From: Ewingella americana ATCC 33852
GTDB taxonomy: Bacteria > Pseudomonadota > Gammaproteobacteria > Enterobacterales > Enterobacteriaceae
Assembly (NCBI RefSeq): GCF_000735345.1
Contig: NZ_JMPJ01000059.1
Location: 1 to 61,645, forward strand
DNA length: 61,645 nt
Direction: 5' to 3'
In this document: one piece after another, positions 29,405 through 38,400 of the stretch
How positions within the stretch are numbered: the first letter of the stretch is position 1
Layout: each line of letters starts with the position of its first letter
Made by a program: the position numbers and the translations under genes
The notes under the pieces: generated by a model
Databases searched by the model: none
What the model saw: only the letters and a program-made list of their open reading frames with translations
What the model was told of the DNA's origin: nothing

Positions 29405-29959
29405 TTAAAAACGGTAGCCAATACCTACGTTAAACCCATTAATCTTAGCATCTACGATTTTGCTGCCTTCATAACCCACATCAATTGCGATATTTTCTGT
29501 TGGATTAACTTGGACACCGACACCATATGCGAAAGCAGTTTCGCCATTGTTGGAATTTTCTGTGTAAGTATAATCACTGTGGTGGTAATTCTGGCTTAAG
29601 TCACTTTTGTTTTTAGAAACACCACCCAACGCATAAAACGATACATATTCATTAATGCGATAAGCCGGTCCAACAAGCAGAGAGTAGTATTTTACTTTTA
29701 TATGATCATCATAGTTAGTATATTCATTATATTCACTATCAAATAAATTACCGCTCGTTGACATATAAGTAAATGAACCGAGAATACTTACCCGCGAGTC
29801 CCATTCATAGCGATATTTAGCATTCACACCGCGAATATTCTTGAAGTCTTGCACCTTACTTTGTGCATAGCCCAGACTGATGGTTTGTGAATCGGCCTTT
29901 GCAACGTTTGATACGCCGACTAATGCCAAGATTGCCAGAGATAAAATGCCATACTTCAT
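29405..29959 (-). CDS. Ail/OmpX-family outer-membrane beta-barrel
   Basis: The protein has 184 residues. The signal peptide (about 1-22, ending VAKA) is followed by alternating amphipathic strands with the family pattern ISLGYAQSKVQ, an NAKYRYEW strand, and the terminal strand GFNVGIGYRF ending in Phe. This is the eight-stranded barrel seen in OmpX, Ail, PagC and Lom. Some members mediate adhesion and serum resistance; that cannot be told here. AAGGA stands 5 bases before ATG 29959. The gene is AT-rich, consistent with an acquired island. Confidence 0.87.
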   Translation of the reverse strand: MKYGILSLAILALVGVSNVAKADSQTISLGYAQSKVQDFKNIRGVNAKYRYEWDSRVSILGSFTYMSTSGNLFDSEYNEYTNYDDHIKVKYYSLLVGPAYRINEYVSFYALGGVSKNKSDLSQNYHHSDYTYTENSNNGETAFAYGVGVQVNPTENIAIDVGYEGSKIVDAKINGFNVGIGYRF

Positions 29960-30302
29960 GTGTTATCCTTAACTAAAATTATAAGAAAGTAATGAGCCAT
30001 ACCCGATATGGATTAGCACCATAGATTGGTAACTTGTAGAAAGTATAAATAAAATTGTATAAGTGGATATACAATCGGTGTAAATAGTACCAAATGGGTT
30101 TTTTAATTAAAATACCGATTCAACTAATTAAGGCTACTTATAAGAAATAATTTAGTTATGGATAGAATTATCCTAGCCGCAAACGAACAGCTGATTATCC
30201 ATTTTATGTATGGGTGTCATCAATTTGTGCGGTTAGCTGAATAATATGGGTATCCGCTAAGCTTGGCTTGTGGATGTTACGCAGCGGTTGCTGCCTGAAT
30301 AG
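29960..30302. other. Intergenic region upstream of the Ail-like gene
   Basis: These 343 bp hold no intact gene. The AT-rich part to about 30130 should carry the ail-type promoter. From about 30170 the sequence becomes GC-balanced and leads, without a start codon, into a SymE-type coding remnant at 30303. Confidence 0.5.
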
Positions 30303-30470
30303 CTCGCTGTACTTTCCCTCCGGTACCAAAATGAGGGCAGACCGAACCCCAGCCCAGAGCTGACGATAACAGGTAAGTGGCTGGAACAGCTGGGGTTTAG
30401 TACCGGCCAGCCGGTGAGTATTACGACTGAAAACGGGTGTTTGGTTATTAGGGCTGAGATTAGCGGCTGA
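30303..30470 (+). pseudogene. SymE-type toxin remnant, 5' truncated
   Basis: An open frame of 55 codons, preceded in frame by TAG (30300-30302) and containing no ATG, GTG or TTG near its beginning, encodes a SymE-family core: LRYQNEGRPNPSPEL, then TITGKWLEQLGFSTGQPV and GCLVIRAE before TGA 30470. SymE proteins are AbrB-fold small toxins first known from a type I toxin-antitoxin pair, and the same domain occurs among polymorphic-toxin tips. Missing a start and N-terminus, this copy looks decayed. It lies just beyond the orphan CDI module and points toward it, so it may be debris of an older toxin cassette. Confidence 0.65.
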
Positions 30471-30480
30471 GGTTATAAAG

Positions 30481-30517
30481 AATAATCCCGGCTCGAAGGC
30501 CGGATTATTGTTATTTT
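30481..30517. terminator. Hairpin with T-run between SymE remnant and orphan cdiI
   Basis: The stem AATAATCC-GGC / GCC-GGATTATT has one bulged base and loop TCGAAG, and is followed on the plus strand by GTTATTTTTTT, a good intrinsic terminator for the SymE side. The T-run overlaps the last codons of the convergent immunity gene. On the minus strand the same hairpin is followed only by TTCTTTATAA. Confidence 0.7.
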
Positions 30518-30948
30518 TTTAGGCGATTGTAAAAATCCCGAACACTATCTAGATCCGTATTCCACTCAGAGATTTTCATGCCGTCTTCATCATGGGTAAT
30601 CCGAGGCTCTATAAATTCATTTATCTTATCCGGCGTGAAATCCGGATGTTCATCTAAAAAAAGGATACTGTTTTGTAAGTAAGCATTTTTCTCTTCAAAA
30701 TATATCACCCATACAAAAATAAAATTACTTTGCCCAGGCTCATACATTGAAACAGCTAGGACTGCATGATCTTTTTTAGCAAGGCCGCTCTCAAGTGATT
30801 TAAGCCAACTTTGTTTGTAATCACTTAAACCCCAGTAACTTATTGGGATACTTAGTTTTTCTTTAAAATCATCAATGATAATTTCAGCAGGAAAAACCGG
30901 CTCATCTTCCATTGTCACTGGTGTATCTTCGGGGAATATACCAAACAT
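30511..30948 (-). CDS. cdiI-o1: CdiI-type immunity protein of the orphan CDI module
   Basis: The protein has 145 residues and is acidic and cytoplasmic (no signal), with the pattern FGIFPEDTPVTMEDEPVFPA at the N-terminus and DGMKISEWNTDLDSV near the end. Length and sequence resemble, from memory, CdiI of Enterobacter cloacae ATCC 13047, which binds a CdiA-CT that cleaves 16S rRNA. It follows the orphan toxin tip after 4 bp, and its AAGGA ribosome site overlaps the toxin stop. Retaining it would protect against siblings carrying that toxin. Confidence 0.78.
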   Translation of the reverse strand: MFGIFPEDTPVTMEDEPVFPAEIIIDDFKEKLSIPISYWGLSDYKQSWLKSLESGLAKKDHAVLAVSMYEPGQSNFIFVWVIYFEEKNAYLQNSILFLDEHPDFTPDKINEFIEPRITHDEDGMKISEWNTDLDSVRDFYNRLKK

Positions 30949-30952
30949 ATAA

Positions 30953-31969
30953 TTAATCCTTGATCCGGTTCAGATCACTGTCGTAAGTGCCAATACGCTT
31001 ACCTTTACTATTGAACATCTTCCAACCATTTGCCACATTATGGCTGTCAACATCGGGGCTAATATAATTTTTCCCATTGTAAAATACCGGCTGACCGTGT
31101 GAGTCAAATGGTGCTTTTTGCGGTGGGATTCGTTGTCCAAAACCTAAGTTCTTAGCCGCTTCTTGGGCTTCTTTGCCTTTCAAGGCCAAATAAGCCAAAT
31201 CGTCCGGATTCTGCTCAGCAACCGGCGTAGTGGTATTCCCACCTACATCCGGTGCACCGTCGCTATTACCTGTATTAATCGCGCCCTGCCCGCCACTCTG
31301 ATCCGGCGTAACCAGTGACGTTCCTTTATTCTGGCCTGGGATAGGATTTTCAAGCTTACCACCGGTTGGATCTTTATCTCCCGCAGGGAACGCCGTGATC
31401 AGGCCTTGATTTCCCTTCCATTCCTCATAAGCTGCACGCTCGCTCGGTGACAGATTGTCCATAAGATTCTGATCGCCCGACATCGCTGCGAGCATAACAT
31501 TGGTTTTCTGCGATCCTGAGAGATCTTCCATCGCCGAGGTGGCGACACCAACACCGACCAGAGCGCCGAGTCCAATATCAATGACAGCTTTACGACACGC
31601 AGGTATTTCCGCACAAGCCGCTACACAGGTACGAATGACAGCAAGGTTATTATTTTCCGCCGCCGTTTTACCCGCCTGCGCCCCAGCAACCACATTCGCC
31701 GAACTGTCCCCCGTCAGCCCGCCAGCAAGCCCCGCCGCCATCGTGCCCAACGCGCTGATTGTCTGTCGCTGCTCTTCAGTCAGATCTTCACGCTTAATAT
31801 CAGGATAAAGCTGTTGGGCAATAAATTCACCCATAGCAGCACCGGATGCCCCCGCTAGGGCACTATTACCGTTAATCTGCGAAACCACGGCACCGACCAC
31901 AGCATGCGCCATCAAGTTGGCTTCTTTATTAACGGCTGCCCTGCACGTTAATGTCGGTATCCGTGGCAC
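30953..31969 (-). CDS. cdiA-CT-o1: Orphan cdiA-CT fragment (displaced CDI toxin tip)
   Basis: An open frame of 338 codons begins at a doubtful GTG (31969). It has no signal peptide and no N-terminal secretion domain, so it is a silent or orphan module rather than a full CdiA. Order: the pretoxin segment MAHAVVGAVVSQINGNSALAG...LTEEQRQ, also present in the upstream cdiA; a degenerate VENN motif (AENN); the linker GGKLENPIPGQNKGTSLV, also shared with cdiA; then a toxin tip with RIPPQKAPFDSHGQPVFYNG and a C-terminal GTYDSDLNRIKD. The tip resembles the Ntox21/colicin E3-like 16S rRNase class. Its own immunity gene follows after 4 bp. An internal ATG at 31912 might be used, but no clear ribosome site is seen. 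Confidence 0.75.
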   Translation of the reverse strand: MPRIPTLTCRAAVNKEANLMAHAVVGAVVSQINGNSALAGASGAAMGEFIAQQLYPDIKREDLTEEQRQTISALGTMAAGLAGGLTGDSSANVVAGAQAGKTAAENNNLAVIRTCVAACAEIPACRKAVIDIGLGALVGVGVATSAMEDLSGSQKTNVMLAAMSGDQNLMDNLSPSERAAYEEWKGNQGLITAFPAGDKDPTGGKLENPIPGQNKGTSLVTPDQSGGQGAINTGNSDGAPDVGGNTTTPVAEQNPDDLAYLALKGKEAQEAAKNLGFGQRIPPQKAPFDSHGQPVFYNGKNYISPDVDSHNVANGWKMFNSKGKRIGTYDSDLNRIKD

Positions 31970-32055
31970 GAATGTTGAGGTTGTTCCCCGCCGGCAGGGT
32001 GCTTATTGGTCTGGGTCTGCTCCGACTTGGACGACTGTGCCATAAGAGAGGTTGA
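31935..32055 (-). repeat. cdiA-derived direct repeat copy 2 (upstream of the orphan module)
   Basis: On the minus strand this stretch encodes, in another frame from the orphan, NLNIRATDTDINVQGS followed by stops. It is nearly identical in DNA to 34708-34844 inside cdiA, apart from short internal deletions (about 14-16 bp at 32008). It is a leftover of a former cdiA haemagglutinin-repeat region joined to the orphan pretoxin segment. Confidence 0.85.
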
Positions 32056-32157
32056 GCGAGTTTGACCTCACAAGGCAGCACATATTACCGTACCTCCTCG
32101 TCGGGCAAGATGGTGATTACCCAGCGAGCTAAGGTTGCTTTTGAGACGTAAATACAA

Positions 32158-32185
32158 TATCCCCCACACTATAGTCGGGGGGATA
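32158..32185 (-). terminator. Terminator after cdiI
   Basis: The inverted repeat TATCCCCC/GGGGGATA (8 bp) has a 12-base loop and lies directly at the cdiI stop codon. On the minus strand it is followed by TTGTATTT. It would end the cdiBAI transcript before the orphan module. Confidence 0.6.
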
Positions 32186-32187
32186 CT

Positions 32188-32391
32188 TTAGAAATCCCAA
32201 CAAACATCAAAGTCAACCATCTGATTTTTAAGGAATTCCTCTTTTTCAAACCAATAATCAAAGACTTCTATATTAGTAGGATCACGTAATATCAAATAAA
32301 ACCCACCTGTATCCCCTTGAGTATCATCGATTATCTTGATGCTCCATCCTTGATATTCTCCACTAGCTACAACACCATTTTTTAAGACCAT
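32188..32391 (-). CDS. cdiI: Putative small CdiI immunity protein for CdiA
   Basis: The protein has 67 residues and is acidic (many D and E), with no signal or membrane segment, fitting a cytoplasmic immunity protein; core GEYQGWSIKIIDDTQGDTGGF. It starts 9 bp after cdiA, and its AAGGA ribosome site overlaps the cdiA stop codon, the usual cdiA-cdiI arrangement. I do not recognise a family. Function is inferred from position only. It is AT-rich like the toxin tip before it. At 67 residues it is unusually short for a CdiI. Confidence 0.65.
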   Translation of the reverse strand: MVLKNGVVASGEYQGWSIKIIDDTQGDTGGFYLILRDPTNIEVFDYWFEKEEFLKNQMVDFDVCWDF

Positions 32392-32400
32392 TGATTTTCC

Positions 32401-35400
32401 TTAATCTTTATAAGGAACATGATTATTCGAGACATATTTACCTGTTTCAGGATTTTTTAAACCAAAATGCACGTGCGGTACACCAGGAGCATGGGCTCCG
32501 CCTATAGATCCTGAATCGATCCTAAACTCTTTCGTTCCATCAGCACTGTGATAAATCCCAGAACCTGATTTACCAATTTCTTTATAACCTGAACCGAGGA
32601 ATTTTAAACCTGCAGCCAAAGCCTCATCAGTTGTTAATGTTGTAGAACTGGTGAAGTTTTTCTTCCCTGACATAGTTTCATTAATGATGCTATCTATCTT
32701 GGCATTTGAGTTTTCAGATAGATACACAACATCTTTTTTAGTAAACGGATCAACTCCTGGATTTACTAATACATTCCCATCGGTATCTGATTTTCCATCC
32801 GAATTCCCAGTATGAGTGGCACCTTGCTCACCACGTTGATCCGGTGTCACCAGTGCCGTGTCCTTATTTGGATCCGCTACTGGATTTTCCAACTTGCCAC
32901 CGATTAAATCATCTTTAGCCGCCGGTATGGTTTCGGTTTTACTGCCCGCTCCACCTGTATGCTGCTGGCTCTGCGCCTTAACTATTGCCAACATCAAACA
33001 CGCACTGTTGGCTAAACATGCCGAATCTAACCCTGATTTGACCTGCTTGGTCAAGGCTAGAGCCGCCTGATCATTTGGATTTTGGCTGCCTGCTTCAGCC
33101 ATAGTTGCCGAGTTCAGAATCTGGTTTGCCATAATCTGCTGAACCAAACCAATACTCGTCATATTGTTACTGATTTCGTTCTGACCTGCCTGAGCCCCTG
33201 TTATCGCACCAGACGAATCACTACCAGCTAGGCCGCCTGCTAACCCTGCCGCCAATGTGCTCAGTCCGACTAGAGTCTGCTTTTGTTGCTCTGTCAGTTG
33301 GTCAACTGATGTATCACCGTACAACGCTTTCTTGATAGCTTCTCCAGCCAATGCCGATGTACCCGCACCTGCAGCACCTGCCAAGCCATTGTTGCCCTGC
33401 ATTTCAGCCAGAACCCCCGCCACCACAGCATGTGCCATCACCCTGCTAGTTTCATTTGGGGCCGTCTGTTTAATCACTTCAGCCAAATAAGGCGCCGCGC
33501 CACCTGCCAGGGCGGCTTTAAGATCCCCACCAGCAAGCCCCTGAATCGCTGCCGTGGCCGCCTGCATCCCCTGTTGGATAGCACTTCCTGTACCCCATTC
33601 AGCTTGCGCAGTCCTATAGGAAGAAGTATTGACCAATTGTGCATGATACTCATCCCAAGCCTCTTGCTTCGCGCCTTTCTCTGGTTCTGTAATACCTTTT
33701 TCTGCCAGCTCGGCTTTACCAGCGTTTGTAGCCCGAATATCACCCTGAGTCCTTGCAATATCACTAACCTGACTCCCAATCTCCCCAATCTTCTGCGCTT
33801 CCCGCAGGCGGCGCTGCTCTTTCTCTTTGTCGAAGATTGGCGAGAGGGTCTGGTTGGCGTGCTCGACGTCGCGGCTCAGGTTGGCGACATTTTGCCTCTG
33901 TTTGCTTTCGTCGCGGATGACAATGCTGCCATCGCTGACTGCCGATTGGGTGGTCGACCTGTCACTGCCCTTACCATTGACTCCGACCAGCAGGCTGCTT
34001 GCCATGTTGCCGACAAACTGGCCGCCGATATTGCCACCAGTGCTCATCCCCACGCTCTGGTGCTCGACCTCATACCCCGCGCGGTTTTCAATGTTGCCGA
34101 AGCCTAGAGTGCCAGTATCAAGTCTGTTATTGCTGGCTTCTGCTGTGGAGCCCAGAACCCCGCCATTGAGCTGGGTATGCTCGCCGACGGTAATATCGAA
34201 ACCGCCCTTGCCCGCGAAGATGCCGGTTTGCTCTTTCACCGAGTCGTAGGTGCTATGCATTTTGTCGCGGCTGAGGTTGATTGACGCGCTGGCTGAACCC
34301 AACCCGCCGCTTACACCGCCGCTCACGTTCTGCTGTTTGGAGTCGTAGTTATCGCTGTCCTGCTCGCTGGAAAGCGTCAGGTTGCGGCCAGCATTCATCG
34401 TGACTTTGTCGCCGGTAAGCTGTGCTCCCGTCAGCGTGGTGTCGCGGCCGCTGACGATGTTCAGATTGTTACCGGCATTGAGGGTGGTCTCGGTGTGGGT
34501 CACGCCGTTGCCGCTCTCCGAACCTTTGCCCTTATTGGCACTGGCATTCACCGTGAAGCCACTGTTATTTCCGCCGAAGTTTAAGCCGACGCCCACCGAG
34601 CCGCCGTGACTCTCATTCTTGCCGTCCAGCACCGAGGTGTTGGTGGCCGAAATCAGGTTCACGTCGCGGTTAGCCATCAGGCCAATATCTTTGCCCGCCT
34701 GCAGCTGGCTGCCCTGCACGTTAATGTCGGTATCCGTGGCACGAATGTTGAGGTTGCTCCCCGCCGTCAGGGTGCTGTCTTGGCTCTGACTATTGGTCTG
34801 GGTCTGCTCCGACTTGGACGACTGGCTGCCGTATGAGAGGTTGATGCCAAACAGGTTCTGCTGATCTTCGCCCTGCGCTTCGCCGAGCTGCGAGGCTTGA
34901 TAAGCCTGCACGCCTCCGAGGGCTGACTTGATGCCATCCAGCGCGGCAAGGCGCCCGCTGCTGGCGGTGCTCGCTTCGTTGGCGCTGGACACCGCGCTAT
35001 TGATGGCACTGCCTACCGCGCCGGACAGCGCCAGTGTCAATCCAATCTGTTTTTGTTCAACGGTGTGGGTCTGCACGCTCTGGTTATCCGCCGCCAGAAT
35101 GTTCACCTCTTTGCCCATCAGGTTGAGGTTTTTACCCGCCAAGACATCTGAGCCTTTTACCCTCAGGCCATCGCCCGCGCTGAGGTTGACGTTGCCCTGC
35201 GTACTGCCAACGGTACTGCCCGCGCTGCTCTGGGTTCTGCCGTCATCGGTAATTTTGGTGCTCTGACTGCCGTAACTCACGCCGACGCCGCCCGTGCCGG
35301 ACAGGCCGGATTTCTTCTCTTCGCGCAGGTGTGTTTCATGACGGGATTGGTCGGCGGCGGTGATATTAAGGTCATTACCCGCCAGCAGGTTCACGTCGCG

Positions 35401-38400
35401 AGTTCCCGCTACGCTGCTGCCATCCACCAGCAAGTTATTCCCTGCCTGCATGGTGACCCTGTCGCCGCTGATGTTGCTACCCAGCGCGCTCTGGTTGCGC
35501 ACTTCGTCGTGAGTCTCCAGCGACATGCTGGAAAGCATACCTTTGCTGCTCTGCTTGCTGTGCTCGGTCAGATGATATGAGTCATTACCGGCGGTCAGGT
35601 TGATGTCGTTTCCCGCCACCGCCGCGATGCTCTCTTTAGCAGTCACCGACGCGGCTCTAGCATTGAGGTCATGCCCCGCGCTAAGGCCAAGGCTACCGCC
35701 AGTGTTAATCTGCGTTCCAACGTCTTGGGTCTGAGTCAGGTGGCGATAGTTATCTTTGTCCCAGTCGCTGTTCTCAGTATGCGTCGTGCTGAGTGTCGAG
35801 AGGTTGAGGTCTTTACCCGCAATGATTTGGGTCTGGCTGTTCGCGCCAGTGTTGCTGACCTGCGCCGCCGTCAGGTTGATATTGTTCAGGGCTTGCAGGC
35901 CAAGCTTGCCGTCTTTGTTCTGCACATAGATACCCGCCGCGCGGTCGAGATGTCGATTCGTGTCGCTGCCCGCGAGGGTACTGCTGACATTAATGTCGCG
36001 CCCGGCAATCGCCACCAGACTGTCGCCACCTTGCAGCGTGCCGCCGAGGTTATTGATGTCGGTACGCGCGTTAATGATTAGCCGATTGCCGCCGATAAAA
36101 CCGCTGTTGGTGAGCGTATTCGCATTAATCTGCGTCACTTCACGACCTACAATGTTGCCGCTATTAGTGATGTCGCGCTGGCTATTGAGCACTACATTGT
36201 TGCCAGAGAGCAGCGCGCCACTGCCCTCAAGATCGCCTTTTTTCACTCGCGCATAGACTTGCGGCACCAGTACGCTTTGCACCGTGCCGTCCGGCAGCGT
36301 GATATCTTGTTTGACCAACCACACTATATCGCTGGTCAGCAAGGCCATCTGCTCCGCAGTCAGCGCCACGCCTAGCGTCAGGTTGTAATGCTCCCCAAAA
36401 GCAATCCCAGCATCCATTAAGGCTTTGTATTGGTCGGTATCATTGTTGTAGCCCGCCAGATAGCGCTGGCCGGTGAGGTCAGCGACCTGTTGGCGAATCA
36501 GCTGCTGCTCGTAAAAGCCGTCACCCAGACGCCTCAACATATGGTCAGGGTTTTGGCGAAGGGCGTTCTGCATATAGTCGCTGCCGAGCCACTGCTTTTG
36601 GTTGGTGAAGCGCGGGTCAGTCTCAATCAAATAGCGACGGGTCGCTTCGCCATGCAGTTGGAAGAGACTGCTGTCAGGCAGCTTTAGGTTGGGACTGGTG
36701 ATGCGCACCACCGAGTCCAGATGGTTCTTTGGCTGAGTCTCAAATATCTGCCCGGCTGGAGGCTGGATGGGCTGAGGCGTAGAGTCATTGTTTACCGCGC
36801 CCGCACTGCCTGCCTGCTGGTTAAGCGTCGAGGTATCTCTCTTAACGATGGTCGTTCCGCTACCCGTGGCCTGAGTATGTTCGGCATAAACCATCGCTTT
36901 TAAATCAATAGATTGAATGATGATTTCCGGGCTGTAGCGATTACTATCCTTGCCTTGTGAGGTCTCGGTTCCACGGCCGTGTCGGCGTTTCTTTTTTTTC
37001 GCATACCAGCGGGTCTGAGTCCCGACATCGGTGATGGTGCGTTGACCCGGCGTGGCTTCATTATGTATTTCGGCGACTACGCCACCTAGCGTGCCGCCCG
37101 CCATGATACGGCTGTCGAGGTTATTGAGCAGGTTGCTGTAAATGGCCAGATCGCCCCCGGCGATAATCTGCCCCGGTTCACTCTCTTTGACCTTGGTCTC
37201 AGTGACGGTGCGCTGGTACTGATATTCATAAAACTCATTGTTGCGGGAGCCATCGGGCATGATCGCGTCATGGACGCCGTATTTATTTTTCCATGAAGTA
37301 TCAACGTCATCCCAGTTATAGCGTTGAGTCGAACCTTTTAACACCGCCTCGTGATGTGGCGAATCCTCGGTTACCACCACTTCCGTTGCAAAGTGATCGT
37401 TGAGGTTGTTTATCTGGCCGATGTTCAACACCATATTGCCAGCCGACTCCAGCGTCGAGCTGTGGTTATTAAACACTGACGCCTGACCGGTCGCCTGCCA
37501 CTGATCGTTTAGCTGTCCACCCACGGCCACATCGCCAGCGCTGAAAATCAGGCCATGATCGCGGTTGCTGATGGCCTGCGCGCCGATATCCAGACGATCG
37601 CGGGCGGCAATGGTTGCCGCAGTACCGTTTTCCGCCAGATTATTGAGAGTACCGGTCTGCAAGGCGATATGGTCGCCATAGATGCGCCCGCTGCCAGTAT
37701 TGGTCAACGTCGCAGACTGAATATGGGTCAGGTTGCCGTCGATAAGCCCACGGTTTGTCACTTCGCCCGAGGTGAGAATATGGTTCTGCGCGGCACTGAT
37801 TTCGCCCGCTGCGCTGTTATTCACGTTGGCGGCATTGAGGTTGAGCGTGCCACCCGCTTTGATCAGCGCACTGTTTTCCAGCCCTTGGCCGATGTTGAAG
37901 TTCAGGTCGCCGTTGGCGACCACCTTGCCCTGATTGTTGAACCCTTGCGCCAGATTCAGCACCATGTTCCCTTGCGACAGCAGGCTGCCGTCGCCGGTCA
38001 ATGATGAGGCCGACAGTTGCAGATTTTTATCGGCGATCAGCGTGCCGCCGGTGTTTGTCAGCGCCAACCCATTGCCAGTCAGCGTTAATGTATCGGCGGA
38101 AGAGAGCAAGCCTTGGGAATTGTTCAGCAAGCCGGTATTGATATCCAGCAGGTCATTGGCGCGTAGCGCGCCCTGCGTGTTGTCCACAGAGCCGCTGTTT
38201 AGGCGAACCGACTGCCCTTCCAGCCCGATGTCCTGAGTTTGGGTATCACGATTGACGATCTGCGCGGCATTCAGGGTGGCTGTAGCGCCAGTTCGAATCA
38301 AACCGGCAGTGTTATCTACCAAGCCGTTGAATGCATTGATCAATGCATTGCCCGCAACCTGAAGCTGCCCGCCCCGGTTATTCAGCCCGGCAATATCAAG

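Noticed and set aside
31935-31969. Reading the orphan toxin frame as a complete stand-alone secreted protein
   Set aside because: No signal peptide or TPS domain; its first codons lie in an out-of-frame relic of cdiA.
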